Made by a program: the position numbers and the translations under genes. The notes beneath the pieces were generated by a model. The model did no database searches. It was not told where the DNA came from and saw only the letters and a list, made by a program, of their open reading frames with translations. From contig NC_018020.1 in NCBI RefSeq assembly GCF_000266885.1, positions 868,001 to 932,000 on the forward strand: a stretch of 64,000 nt of DNA. Reading direction: 5' to 3'. Every line of letters begins with the position of its first letter. Position 1 is the stretch's first letter. The stretch comes from Turneriella parva DSM 21527 (GTDB lineage: Bacteria; Spirochaetota; Leptospiria; Turneriellales; Turneriellaceae). Of the stretch, positions 6,967 through 15,321 are shown piece by piece.

Positions 6967-8334
6967 CTAAAGCGCCGCGCAAACCTCTATAGCCGCTCGC
7001 TCACCCGATTCAATCGCGCCTTCGATATAGCCTATCCATTCGCTCGCGGTTTCGGTGCCGGCGTAGTGCACGCGGCCATGCGGCGCTCTCAGCGAAGCAC
7101 CGAGTTCGGTAAGCGCGCCGGGTGCGGGCAAGCCGACATAACAGCCTTCGCTGAAAGGGTCGGTGATCCAGTCGTGGTCGACGTAGTCGACAGGGTTTTC
7201 GCCCTCAGCACCAAACGCGGCGACGACCGACCGAATTACCTCGCGCCGCCTGCCGTCTGCGTCTGAGCTCCACCTCACGGCCGTCGGGCCATCAAAAAAA
7301 CCGACCAGAATACCGCACGAACCGTCGGCGGGTGACGCGTCGAACATCGGCGAGAAGCCTGCGGTGTTGCTGACAAATTCTCCAGTGAAACCCTGCTCGC
7401 GCCAGAACGGGCGCTTATATGCAATGAGGCACTTGATCACCGAACCCATCGGCATACGCTCACCGAGACGCCGGCGCGCTGTCGTCATCGCATCGCCTTC
7501 GATCTTGCGCGCGAGCGCCGGCGCGACTGCGAGCACGACGCGCTTTGCCTGAATATTGCCTCGTGAGTGGGTGACAACAACACCTTTTGAGGATTGCGTA
7601 ATCTTCTGCACCGGCGCACCAAACAGAATTTTCTGCTGCAGTTTTTTCGCGAGATGCACACTCAGCTGGTGCATGCCGCCTTTGACTGTGGCAGCCTGTG
7701 CGCCGCCTTCGGCAGACGCAAGGTAATTGAAAGAGCCGTTTGCCCTGAGATAAGTGAGAAAATGCAGCATCGACAACTGTCCCGGCTTCGCGCAGAAGAT
7801 TGCGCGCACGCCAATGTCAAAGAGCGCCTGCGCCCCGTCTGATCTGAGCCACCGCCGTTGCCAGTCAGCAACGGTTTGGGTATCGAGATTTGCCAGAGTT
7901 GACTGCCAGGGCACTTTCGGGTCTATTTTTCTCTGCAGTGCGGTAAGCCGCCACAGCGCGAACTGCATTTCTATGAGCGCCCGTACAGACACGGGCGGTA
8001 TGAGTCCCGAGTAATAGCGGGTTTTATTGTTGATCTGCACGAGTTTTTTCCCTACGGAATACTGTGGCACCAGCTCAGCGCCCGCTTCGTGCACAAGCCG
8101 CGTCAGGCGCTCGTGGCCGACACCGACCCACTGCCCACCGGTATCTATCGTACGGCCGAAGAGTTTTCCCGGCCGCGATCTACCCCCAACCCGATCGCGC
8201 GCTTCGATGACCTGAACCTTAAGACCCTGTGCCTCGAGTGCGCGCGCGGCAGTGAGGCCCGCAAAACCCGCGCCGATGACGACGACATCGACACTGCGCG
8301 CGCCCGATCGTCGTGATAACTTATTGCCCTTCAC
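6967..8334 (-). CDS. Flavin monoamine oxidase family protein
   Basis: The 455-residue protein begins with an FAD-binding Rossmann fold, VVVIGAGFAGLTAARALEA, followed by the second dinucleotide motif EARDRVGGRS and the GGQWVG segment typical of amine oxidases. The C-terminal FAD motif YAGTETASEWIGYIEGAIESG is also present. It probably oxidises an amine or a related hydride donor with O2. The start is a GTG. No signal peptide is seen, so it is likely cytoplasmic. Similar flavoproteins are often found near photolyase genes in light-responsive clusters, and a photolyase lies 2.6 kb away, but a functional link is only suggestive. It converges with rlmI with a 6-base gap. Confidence 0.88.
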   Translation of the reverse strand: MKGNKLSRRSGARSVDVVVIGAGFAGLTAARALEAQGLKVQVIEARDRVGGRSRPGKLFGRTIDTGGQWVGVGHERLTRLVHEAGAELVPQYSVGKKLVQINNKTRYYSGLIPPVSVRALIEMQFALWRLTALQRKIDPKVPWQSTLANLDTQTVADWQRRWLRSDGAQALFDIGVRAIFCAKPGQLSMLHFLTYLRANGSFNYLASAEGGAQAATVKGGMHQLSVHLAKKLQQKILFGAPVQKITQSSKGVVVTHSRGNIQAKRVVLAVAPALARKIEGDAMTTARRRLGERMPMGSVIKCLIAYKRPFWREQGFTGEFVSNTAGFSPMFDASPADGSCGILVGFFDGPTAVRWSSDADGRRREVIRSVVAAFGAEGENPVDYVDHDWITDPFSEGCYVGLPAPGALTELGASLRAPHGRVHYAGTETASEWIGYIEGAIESGERAAIEVCAAL

Positions 8335-8443
8335 AACCCCGAAGCTTTTCGCTCGCGCGTGAAATGCGCAAGCAAATTCTCTTCAGCCACAGAAATAGCC
8401 AGCCATCAACGCTCTAACGGGTTGCTGAAAAAGAAACCTCTTA

Positions 8444-8576
8444 GCAGGCATCCGGAACCGCAAAAGCGAAAAGCAGCAAAGTCGCTTGCCCAGCAAGCGA
8501 CGACGCGCTTTAGCAGTCATTTGCGCAGGCAAATGACGAGGCTTTTCGCTCTTGCGGGAGTTTTTCCGGAGCCTGC
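8444..8576. repeat. Three-way-junction palindromic element
   Basis: An interrupted outer stem joins GCAGGC (8444-8449), CCGGAA (8452-8457) and CGCAAAAGCGAAAAGC (8459-8474) to their complements at 8571-8576, 8564-8569 and 8541-8556, with one mismatch in the long block. Inside are two 9-bp hairpins: GTCGCTTGC/GCAAGCGAC (8481-8501) and GTCATTTGC/GCAAATGAC (8516-8537). The hairpins differ at two adjacent stem positions, yet pairing is kept. The element fills the gap between the amine oxidase and the small membrane-protein gene. No convincing protein is encoded. Confidence 0.75.
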
Positions 8577-8585
8577 TCAAGAAAA

Positions 8586-8867
8586 TCAGTAAAACACCGC
8601 GCTGACGACAATTGCCACAATATTCGCGAGAATAATCAAGATCATCGCGAGATTACCCACGATGTTGTTGCGCAGCCACGACCAGATCGGCAGGTCGTGG
8701 CCCAGAACAACGGTAATCCACAATAAGTTCAGAAAGAAGACGCCGGCCAGCAGAACGGCATGGGGCTTGCCCCAATAATCGCGCGAGAGAACCAACGCGA
8801 CACCGACCACGAGCAGCAGAATCTGCATCGCGAACTTTTGCAGAGGGTTTCCATCACCGGCGGCCAT
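8586..8867 (-). CDS. Small integral membrane protein
   Basis: This 93-residue protein has three predicted membrane helices (residues about 14-30, 36-56 and 70-92) and no recognised domain. The start ATG at 8867 has GGGA five bases upstream. It is the last gene of a minus-strand set with the tautomerase and SDR genes and lies 48 bases after the tautomerase stop. The three-way-junction repeat begins 9 bases after its stop. I cannot assign a function. Confidence 0.7.
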   Translation of the reverse strand: MAAGDGNPLQKFAMQILLLVVGVALVLSRDYWGKPHAVLLAGVFFLNLLWITVVLGHDLPIWSWLRNNIVGNLAMILIILANIVAIVVSAVFY

Positions 8868-8915
8868 GTTTCCCGTTTGCCGAGATTCGCCGATGTGTCA
8901 ATCAGATGAAATAAA

Positions 8916-9116
8916 TTACGGATTGCGTTTCTTGTAATCTTCGGTGAGCATACCGGCGAAGCCCCAATGGTCTTCTTCGATCTCTTGAATGACGATATGC
9001 GTGTGTTCGGGCTTCTTGCCCAGAATTCTCACGAGTGAGGCGGTGACATCTTTCACGAGCTCAGAGCGCTGTTCGCGCGTGGCACCCTTGGTTATCTGTA
9101 TATTGACGTATGGCAT
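8916..9116 (-). CDS. 4-oxalocrotonate tautomerase family protein
   Basis: The 66-residue protein begins MPYVNIQITKG; removal of Met would expose the catalytic Pro1 typical of the tautomerase superfamily. Length and the beta-alpha-beta pattern, including HTHIVIQEI near residues 39-47, fit the 4-OT subfamily, which works as a hexamer in the cytoplasm. The gene starts 2 bases after the SDR stop, so the two are almost certainly in one operon. The substrate is unknown. Confidence 0.88.
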   Translation of the reverse strand: MPYVNIQITKGATREQRSELVKDVTASLVRILGKKPEHTHIVIQEIEEDHWGFAGMLTEDYKKRNP

Positions 9117-9118
9117 AA

Positions 9119-9937
9119 TCAGCCGAGCTTAAGAAGCTGACCAAGAACTGTCGTATAACTTTCAGGCATCGAGCGTGCCATAACGTCGATCGCCACCGCG
9201 TCGGCGCCGATCAGCACGCGCGGTGATTTTTTCTCAATACCCTTCACGATCGTTGCAGCAGCTTCTTCGGGCGTGGTGCGCGCGAGTTTGGCGAATTTTT
9301 CGGCGGCAGTCGCATGGCTTGTATCGCCGTTGGGGCCGGTCTTGTAACGCGCGTACGCCGCGATGTTCGTTTTGATGCCGCCAGGGTGCACGCAGCTCAC
9401 GCCGATGTGGGTGTCAGCCAACTCTTGCCTGAGTGATTCAGTAAAGCCCCGCACGGCAAATTTCGCCGCATTGTATGCCGACTGCGTGGGCACGCCAATG
9501 ATGCCGAACACACTCGAGATATTCACGATGTGTGCTTCGTCGGCCTTTTGCAGGTAAGGCAGAAAAAATTTGGTCCCGTAGAGAACTCCCCACCAGTTGA
9601 TGCCCATGAGCCACTCGTAGTCTTCGATGCTCGTTTCTTCGACGGTAGCCGATACCGCAACGCCGGCATTATTGATGACGATATGAACTCCGCCGAATTT
9701 TGCCACCACCTTTTCGGGGTAAGCCATCATCGCATTTTTATCGGCGACATCGAGCGCGTCGGCAATGACATCGCGCGTGAAACGCTCGCAAAGTTTGGCC
9801 GTTTCTTGCACACTCTCGAGGCGAATATCGCTGAGCGCAAGCTTGCAGCCTTTTTCAGCGAGGTTGAGCGCGAGTGCGCGGCCAATACCCGACCCCGCAC
9901 CGGTGATGACGGCCACACGGCCTTGAAAGTTCTTCAT
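9119..9937 (-). CDS. SDR family NAD(P)-dependent oxidoreductase
   Basis: I chose the ATG at 9937 because the classical SDR start (MKNFQGRVAVITGAGSGIGR) begins there; the frame stays open upstream to 9994 without homology. The cofactor motif GAGSGIG, the NNAG motif, the catalytic Ser in NISSV and the YNAAK catalytic pair are all present, so it should be active. The 272-residue length is normal for a classical SDR. It heads a three-gene minus-strand operon with a tautomerase and a small membrane protein. The substrate cannot be predicted. Confidence 0.9.
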   Translation of the reverse strand: MKNFQGRVAVITGAGSGIGRALALNLAEKGCKLALSDIRLESVQETAKLCERFTRDVIADALDVADKNAMMAYPEKVVAKFGGVHIVINNAGVAVSATVEETSIEDYEWLMGINWWGVLYGTKFFLPYLQKADEAHIVNISSVFGIIGVPTQSAYNAAKFAVRGFTESLRQELADTHIGVSCVHPGGIKTNIAAYARYKTGPNGDTSHATAAEKFAKLARTTPEEAAATIVKGIEKKSPRVLIGADAVAIDVMARSMPESYTTVLGQLLKLG

Positions 9938-10023
9938 ATGGGATGCATTCGTGGCATGCGACAGGCCGCAAAGCAAAACTGACGCCTTGTTCACTTTTAC
10001 CTACAGGCGACCCTCCTTTTAAG

Positions 10024-10060
10024 TTGACACCTTGACATATACAGAATGTCAACATGTCAT
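10024..10060 (+). promoter_or_regulatory. Candidate toxin-antitoxin operator/promoter
   Basis: TTGACA occurs at 10024-10029 and 10032-10037, and TGTCAA at 10047-10052 forms an inverted repeat with the second copy (9-base spacer). TGTCAT follows at 10055-10060 and overlaps the proposed antitoxin start. Phd-type antitoxins usually bind palindromes over their own promoter, so this is the likely autoregulatory site. I could not fix a convincing -10 box. Confidence 0.5.
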
Positions 10061-10313
10061 GCAAGATGCGCTGATGGTTGCCGATTTCAAGGCACGATTC
10101 TCCGATGTTCTGGCGAAGGTTCGCAACGGTGAAGAGGTCGTGCTCGAGTACGGGCGGCGCCACGAGAAAATTGCCGTGTTGGTGCCGTACGAAAAATACC
10201 GGCGCCTGACCGCGGGAAAAACGAAACGGCAGGCTGGCACCCTGGCAGGCAAAGTAGAAGTCTTCTTTGGAAAAGACTTCAAAATGACCGATCAAGAATT
10301 TCTGGACTCGTGA
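10059..10313 (+). CDS. Phd/YefM-type antitoxin
   Basis: Starting at ATG 10059 the protein has 84 residues. The N-terminus (VADFKARFSDVL..VRNGEEVVLEYGRRHEKIAVLVP) is the classic Phd/YefM DNA-binding and dimerisation fold; the C-terminal tail ending in MTDQEFLDS would bind the toxin. TTG 10032 and ATG 10074 are other possible starts. The stop overlaps the PIN-domain gene start (GTGA), which is standard for type II pairs. It should repress its own promoter and neutralise the downstream RNase. Confidence 0.88.
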   Translation: MQDALMVADFKARFSDVLAKVRNGEEVVLEYGRRHEKIAVLVPYEKYRRLTAGKTKRQAGTLAGKVEVFFGKDFKMTDQEFLDS

Positions 10314-10708
10314 CTTACCTACTCGATACGCGTGCATTGATCTGGTTCTTGACGGAGCCGAAAAAAATTTCTGGCAAGACCATGAAAAGGCTTCTCATGC
10401 CAGAAACCTCGGTTTATTTTTCGAGCATCAGTTTCTGGGAAATTTCACTCAAGTTTTCAATTGGAAAGCTGAATTTGAAAGGCGGCGGACCAGATAGTCT
10501 GCTTGAGGCAGCCAAAGAACAAGGGTTCAAATTTATTACAGTCAGCGAGCAAGACGCGCTGGGGTTTGCCAACGTACCGCGGCATATCCATTCTGATCCG
10601 TTTGACCGCATGCTGATATGGCAGGCGGTTTCACGCGGCCTGACTTTGGTGAGCGCAGAAGCGCAACTGAGCGAGTACCAGGCGCTGGGGCTGAAGTGGG
10701 TTTGGTGA
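10310..10708 (+). CDS. PIN-domain toxin (VapC-like)
   Basis: The 132-residue protein begins with YLLDTRALIWFL and has PIN-domain acidic residues at D6, E44 (SFWEIS), and D96/D99 (HSDPFDRMLIWQA). The usual final acidic region reads VSAEAQL, with Glu rather than the common Asp. PIN toxins are Mg2+-dependent RNases that cleave tRNA or rRNA sites. The GTG start overlaps the antitoxin stop by 4 bases. The fold is secure; the RNA target is unknown. Confidence 0.88.
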   Translation: MTYLLDTRALIWFLTEPKKISGKTMKRLLMPETSVYFSSISFWEISLKFSIGKLNLKGGGPDSLLEAAKEQGFKFITVSEQDALGFANVPRHIHSDPFDRMLIWQAVSRGLTLVSAEAQLSEYQALGLKWVW

Positions 10709-10733
10709 CCCAGGCCCCACCAAGATTGCAAAT

Positions 10734-10958
10734 ATGGGCAAACCGGCGAAGCAAGCGAAAGTACCGTTCAGCAAAATTATCGGTTCAAAATGGACGGCGG
10801 CCAACCCAACCAATGGCGAGAAACATTTTCTTGTAACCCGCATCGCCGATCACAAGCGCCGCGAACTCAAGCTTGAATGCGTTGTCACGAGGCGCAGCTT
10901 CATTCTGCCGTTGTCAGAACTGACCAACGCAGCGAATTACACTTCGGGTTGGCATTAG
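10734..10958 (+). CDS. TIGR02450 family Trp-rich protein
   Basis: The 74-residue protein has the pattern SKWTAANPTNGEKHFLV at residues 18-34 and ends TSGWH, matching the TIGR02450 Trp-rich family. Members of this family are often encoded near deoxyribodipyrimidine photolyases, and one lies immediately downstream here in convergent orientation. No enzymatic motif is visible. It starts 25 bases after the PIN toxin gene and may be read from the same promoter or its own. Confidence 0.85.
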   Translation: MGKPAKQAKVPFSKIIGSKWTAANPTNGEKHFLVTRIADHKRRELKLECVVTRRSFILPLSELTNAANYTSGWH

Positions 10959-10981
10959 CAAAATGGGGATCTATAATTTTT

Positions 10982-12514
10982 CTAAACCATGCCATCACCC
11001 AGAAACTGCGCCGCTTTCTTGCGAATGAGCTCTTTCGCATCTTGAGCCATTTTGTCCCAGGTTGCGTATGTATAGACGAGTCTATGGTTTTTACGGAGCA
11101 AGCGCTCGTTTCTGGCCAGAAAATCCCAGTAGAGAGCATTGAACGGGCAGGCATTCTCGGTTGTAGTCTCTTTCGAGTCGAACCGGCAATGCCGGCAGAA
11201 ATTGCTCATGCGTGAAATATATTTGCCGCTCGCAGCATAAGGCTTCGAGGCCATGATGCCGCCGTCGGCGAAAAGAGCCATGCCCAGAGTATTTGGCAGC
11301 TCTACCCATTCGAATGCATCGGCATAGACTGCGAGATACCACTCGCACACTGCCTCGACGTCGAGGCCTGCGAGCAAAGCGAAGTTGCCCGTGATCATCA
11401 ACCGCTGAATATGGTGCGAATACGCGTGTTCGTGGGTGTGTCTCACCGCTTCGGCGATGCAGAACATCTCGGTTTCGCCCGACCAGTAGAATTCTGGCAG
11501 GGGCCTTTTGGCGTTAAAAAAATTCAGCTTTGCATAGTCGGGCATCGCATGCCAATAGATACCGCGCACGTATTCGCGCCAACCGAGAATCTGCCGAATG
11601 AAACCTTCTGCCGACGCAAGCGGCACAGCACCCGACCGGTATGCTCTTTCAGCTGCGCGGCAGATTTCGAGCGGCTGCAAGAGTCCCGCGTTGAGATAAC
11701 AGGATAGCAGCGAATGGTAGAGATAAGCTTCGCCCGTAACCATGGCATCCTGATAATCGCCGAAATGGGGTAAGAGCATTGCGATGAAGTGCTGTAATTC
11801 AAGCAGCGCTTCGTCACGTGTCACCGCAAAATGAAATGGCTCAAGCCTTCCAAAGTGCCCAGAGAACTTCTGCCGCACGAGTTCGAGCACCTCGCGGGTA
11901 ATCTGCGACTTCTTGTGGCTAATGCGCCGTGGCGATGCCAGGCCCCTCGGCGGTGGCTTGCGGTTTTCCCGATCGAAATTAAACGCGCCGCCTTCGGGCA
12001 AACCGTCTTTGTCCATCAAGATATTGTAACGGCGGCGCATTTCACGGTAAAAAAATTCCATGCGCAGCTGCTTCTTGCCTTCAGCCCAGCGTTCAAAATC
12101 GGCGTGTGATGCAAGAAAGCGAACGTCTTCGCGCATTTCGAAATCCACACCGTCGATCGTCTGCCAGCTGCGCATCACTTCGCGCAGGCGATATTCGCCG
12201 GGTTCAGTTGCAACTAGGCGAGTGAGCAATTGCTCTGCCAGCGCGCGCCTGACTTCACCGTCGATCGAACCGGTATTTGCCGCGTCGGTGAGCTTCACAT
12301 AGCGTACCGTGAACCCTTTCGCCTGAAGCTCTGCTGCGAAATGCCGCATCGCCGCGAACAAAAATGCAATCTTCTTCGGATGGTGGCGCACATAAGTCGC
12401 CTCAGCCATCACCTCGCAGATCAGCACCACATCGAGCTGCGCGTCGATATCAGCGAGCGATGCGATCTCGTGTGAAAGTTGATCGCCCAAGATGAGGCGA
12501 AGTGCACCGGCCAT
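10982..12514 (-). CDS. FeS-type cryptochrome/photolyase (PhrB-like)
   Basis: From ATG 12514 the protein has 510 residues, normal for the FeS-BCP/PhrB class of prokaryotic (6-4) photolyases. The N-terminus (LRLILGDQLS) is the alpha/beta antenna domain. The C-terminal domain carries four cysteines in the [4Fe-4S] arrangement: one in AVCEWYLAVY, two in FCRHC, and one in NACPF. It probably uses FAD and light to repair UV-damaged DNA. Neighbouring genes on both sides (Trp-rich protein; SDR and epimerase genes) resemble light-responsive clusters in other bacteria. The gap to the divergent SDR gene is 190 bases and should hold both promoters. Confidence 0.92.
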   Translation of the reverse strand: MAGALRLILGDQLSHEIASLADIDAQLDVVLICEVMAEATYVRHHPKKIAFLFAAMRHFAAELQAKGFTVRYVKLTDAANTGSIDGEVRRALAEQLLTRLVATEPGEYRLREVMRSWQTIDGVDFEMREDVRFLASHADFERWAEGKKQLRMEFFYREMRRRYNILMDKDGLPEGGAFNFDRENRKPPPRGLASPRRISHKKSQITREVLELVRQKFSGHFGRLEPFHFAVTRDEALLELQHFIAMLLPHFGDYQDAMVTGEAYLYHSLLSCYLNAGLLQPLEICRAAERAYRSGAVPLASAEGFIRQILGWREYVRGIYWHAMPDYAKLNFFNAKRPLPEFYWSGETEMFCIAEAVRHTHEHAYSHHIQRLMITGNFALLAGLDVEAVCEWYLAVYADAFEWVELPNTLGMALFADGGIMASKPYAASGKYISRMSNFCRHCRFDSKETTTENACPFNALYWDFLARNERLLRKNHRLVYTYATWDKMAQDAKELIRKKAAQFLGDGMV

Positions 12515-12664
12515 GCAGCGTTGAATGCCGGCGCGGCCGCGCGGCAAGGCGAAGATTCAACCAGCTTCGACAGCCCAACCACCACACAGCTCTGGCAAAA
12601 CATAGCGGCCTTTCGCACCCATTCATTCGCGGTTGAAAAACAATGTCCAATGTTTACCAAAAAG

Positions 12665-12694
12665 CTAACACACGAATCATGTCTCGTTTGTTAG
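12665..12694. promoter_or_regulatory. Candidate operator between photolyase and SDR genes
   Basis: CTAACA (12665-12670) and TGTTAG (12689-12694) form an inverted repeat with an 18-base spacer, ending 10 bases before the SDR start codon. The site lies in the only divergent promoter region of the photolyase cluster, so a shared light- or damage-responsive regulator is possible. No regulator gene of the MerR/LitR type is visible in the window. The arms are short, so confidence is limited. Confidence 0.35.
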
Positions 12695-12704
12695 ATTCAT
12701 AGGC

Positions 12705-13403
12705 ATGGCGAAATATCTCGTATTCGCCGCCTCAAGCGGCATCGGTCAGGCGGTGGTCGCAGAATTGCGTGAGCAGGGGCACGATGTGGTAACCACCGCG
12801 CGCAACGCTGCTAAAATCAACCCTGACTTCACCGTCGACGCCTCAGATTTCGAGGCTGTCGAGCAGGTCTTTGAGGGTGTGGGTGCGGTCGACGGCGTGG
12901 TGAATTGCGCGGGTTCGCTGCTCTTAAAGCCCGCACACCTGACGACTGCGGGTCAGTTTGATGAGGTGATGGTAGCATCGCTCAAGACGGCGTTTGCCGT
13001 CGTGCGCGCTGCCGGTAAACATATGCGCGGCGGAGGGTCTGTGGTATTGGTTTCTTCGGCTGCAGCGATGGCGGGCTACGCCAACCACGAAGCGATTGCG
13101 GCTGCTAAGGCCGGTATTATTGGCCTCGTGCGCTCCGCCGCAGCGACATATGCTGCGAGCAACCTGCGCTTCAACGCCGTTGCGCCGGGTCTCACCGAAA
13201 CGCCACTGACGCAGCAATTGACGACGAACCCGGCAGCGCGCAAAGTTTCAGAGGCAATGCATGCGCTCGGCAGAATCGGCTCAGCCGAAGAAATCGCGCG
13301 CGCGATCTGCTTTTTACTCGACCCGGGCAACAGTTTCATTACAGGGCAAGTCATTGCCGTCGACGGCGGCCTGAGTATGGTGCACCCGAAAGCCCGCGCA
13401 TAG
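12705..13403 (+). CDS. SDR-fold protein lacking the catalytic Tyr
   Basis: The 232-residue protein has an SDR fold: a cofactor loop at the N-terminus (AASSGIGQAV), NCAG, a Ser in VSSAAAM, and a C-terminal VDGG. At the usual YxxxK position it reads HEAIAAAKAG: the Lys is kept but Tyr is replaced by Ile. Related proteins with this pattern seem to exist, so it may be a distinct subfamily rather than an error. It may bind NAD(P) without classical activity. The gene ends 2 bases before the epimerase-like gene, so they form an operon divergent from the photolyase. Confidence 0.85.
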   Translation: MAKYLVFAASSGIGQAVVAELREQGHDVVTTARNAAKINPDFTVDASDFEAVEQVFEGVGAVDGVVNCAGSLLLKPAHLTTAGQFDEVMVASLKTAFAVVRAAGKHMRGGGSVVLVSSAAAMAGYANHEAIAAAKAGIIGLVRSAAATYAASNLRFNAVAPGLTETPLTQQLTTNPAARKVSEAMHALGRIGSAEEIARAICFLLDPGNSFITGQVIAVDGGLSMVHPKARA

Positions 13404-13405
13404 CT

Positions 13406-14845
13406 ATGGAAATCCAGCGCCCTCTGACAATTGCGATCGCCGGCGGCAGCGGTTTTGCAGGCAAAGCGCTGGCTGTCGAACTTTTGAACCGCGGCCACAG
13501 GGTGCGTATACTGGCACGCTCAGTCGCCAATGGTAACCCAAGACCCAACCTCGAGACGCGGCAGTGCGATGTCTTTTCGCTGAAGCAGGTCGACGAGGCT
13601 CTCGCCGGCTGCGACCGCGCCGTCTACCTTATTCACTCGATGCTGCCGAACAACCGCATGACGCAGGCGAACTTCGAAGACCTCGACGTTCTGGTCGCCG
13701 ACAACTTCGCGCGCGCCTGCCGCAAAAACAAGATCGAGCGCATTGTCTACATTGGCGGCATTATTCCGCCAGGTGAACTCTCGCAGCACCTGCGCAGCCG
13801 CCTCGAGGTAGAACAAACTCTTGCCGCATACGGTACACCGCTCGTGGCGTTGCGCGCAGGCCTCGTCATCGGCGCGGGCGGTTCTTCGTACCGCATTCTC
13901 GCGCGGCTGGTGAAGCGGCTGCCGGTGATGGTCTGCCCCGCGTGGACGCGCTCGCGTTCAAACCCGGTGGGCCTGGACGACGCCACGGCAGCGCTGGTTG
14001 CCGGTTGCGAGCGCAGCTGGAAAGAGCTGCAGACCTTCTGTGCCAACACCACAGGTACCGCTCATGAGAATTATCTGGCATTCAATATCGGCACGCGCCG
14101 CGTGGTGAGTTATGTTGAGCTGATGCAGACGGCCGCGCGAGTCTATAACCGCAGGCTCGCTGTGCTGACCGTGCCGGTCAATTCATATGCTCTCAGTAAG
14201 CTTTGGGTACGCTTCTTTTCAGGGGCCTCAAAGACACTCGTTGAACCGCTGGTCGAAAGTCTCAAGCACGACATGGTCGCAGAACCGAATGGCTTGCCCG
14301 AACTTCTCGGCCGCGAACCGCAAACACTCGAACTCATGCTTGAGCAGGCTGAAGCCTCGAAACCGGTAAATCTTATGATGCCGCGGGCCGGCGCATCCAC
14401 TGACCGCAGTGTCAGGTCTGTACAACGGCTCAATGTGCCGCAAGGTCGCGACGCCGACTGGATAGCGCGGCGCTACGGCATTTGGCTCGGCCGCTTCTTT
14501 CGCGGGCTGATCACCGTGACCATGCGGCAGCGCAATCTGGTGTTTGCAGCCAATGGCATCGAACTCTTGCGGCTCGACTATTCGGCCGAACGCTCAGACC
14601 GCACGCGCGCGCTCTATTACATCACAGGTGGCGCGCTCGCACGCAAACACACTTCACTCTCGGGCCGGCTTGAGTTCAGACTGCTCGCGTCGGGTTCGCA
14701 GGCGCTCGCGGCGATTCACGATTTTGAGCCCGCGCTGCCCTGGCCGATCTACACCAACTCGCAGGCGCCGTTTCATGCTTGGGTGATGGGTCGGTTTAGG
14801 GATTATCTCAAAGGTCGAAGGCACAAAGGAGATATTCAACCCTGA
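13406..14845 (+). CDS. NAD(P)-binding epimerase-like protein with C-terminal extension
   Basis: The 479-residue protein starts with an atypical-SDR nucleotide-binding motif (IAIAGGSGFAGKALAVEL) and matches the complex-I-NDUFA9/YbjT-like group over about 300 residues. The last 120 residues form a separate domain (YGIWLGRFFRGLITV...) resembling a lipid- or ligand-binding SRPBCC-like region, which I cannot name. It is probably a cytoplasmic or membrane-associated NAD(P)-dependent enzyme or chaperone. It starts 2 bases after the SDR-like gene and its 3' end overlaps the convergent SRPBCC gene by 10 bases. Confidence 0.8.
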   Translation: MEIQRPLTIAIAGGSGFAGKALAVELLNRGHRVRILARSVANGNPRPNLETRQCDVFSLKQVDEALAGCDRAVYLIHSMLPNNRMTQANFEDLDVLVADNFARACRKNKIERIVYIGGIIPPGELSQHLRSRLEVEQTLAAYGTPLVALRAGLVIGAGGSSYRILARLVKRLPVMVCPAWTRSRSNPVGLDDATAALVAGCERSWKELQTFCANTTGTAHENYLAFNIGTRRVVSYVELMQTAARVYNRRLAVLTVPVNSYALSKLWVRFFSGASKTLVEPLVESLKHDMVAEPNGLPELLGREPQTLELMLEQAEASKPVNLMMPRAGASTDRSVRSVQRLNVPQGRDADWIARRYGIWLGRFFRGLITVTMRQRNLVFAANGIELLRLDYSAERSDRTRALYYITGGALARKHTSLSGRLEFRLLASGSQALAAIHDFEPALPWPIYTNSQAPFHAWVMGRFRDYLKGRRHKGDIQP

Positions 14846-15309
14846 CGCTGAGGCCCTGCCAGAATCGTTTCGCGTGTCACCCGGTGGCGATAGTCAAACA
14901 GCCGCTCGAGTTCTCGCCGCGCAAACCATCCGCCGAAAAAAGCACCCACGGGGCCGAGCGGCAGTGCATATTCGATGTCGTCAATGAGGATCGATTCGTT
15001 TTCTGAAACCGCCTCGACAATATGCCGGTGCAGCCAGTAGCGAAAAGGGCCTTTGACCATGCGGTCGGCAAACATGCGCCCTGCCTCATACTCCACATGC
15101 TCGGCTTCTATAGTTTGCCACAGCGGCCCGATCTTGGTCTTGAGTATCACGCGCGTACCGACGGCGAGCGAGGTCGGCGGCTGAATAACCTCTGTCGTCT
15201 GCCAGGGCGGTTGCAGCAGTGCAAACGCATCGGGCCGTTCGTGAAAAGCAAAAAGGCGAGCAGCAGTCGCGGGCATTTTTGATTTTTTCTGAAAGTTTTG
15301 TGTTGTCAT
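14836..15309 (-). CDS. SRPBCC family ligand-binding protein
   Basis: The 157-residue protein has the START/SRPBCC pattern: an N-terminal strand, the segment LQPPWQTTEV, the central FRYWLHRHIVEAV and the C-terminal helix with RRELERLFDYRHR. Such proteins bind hydrophobic ligands in a deep pocket. Similar genes occur next to NAD-epimerase genes, sometimes as fusions. The gene lies 12 bases after the lipase-like gene and probably shares its transcript. Confidence 0.8.
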   Translation of the reverse strand: MTTQNFQKKSKMPATAARLFAFHERPDAFALLQPPWQTTEVIQPPTSLAVGTRVILKTKIGPLWQTIEAEHVEYEAGRMFADRMVKGPFRYWLHRHIVEAVSENESILIDDIEYALPLGPVGAFFGGWFARRELERLFDYRHRVTRETILAGPQRQG

Positions 15310-15321
15310 TATTCTCTCTAA

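Noticed and set aside
8444-8576. CRISPR array or tRNA in the palindromic region
   Set aside because: There are only two hairpins with different sequences and no regularly spaced repeats, and no tRNA T-loop or acceptor features.
8383-8580. 65-codon minus-strand frame within the palindromic element
   Set aside because: The peptide (with FLFQQPVR) is what interspersed palindromic repeats commonly spell when translated; the structure explains the sequence better than a gene.
10982-12547. Longer start for the photolyase
   Set aside because: The conserved antenna-domain start (LRLILGDQLS) begins right after the Met at 12514; the extra residues are unconserved.
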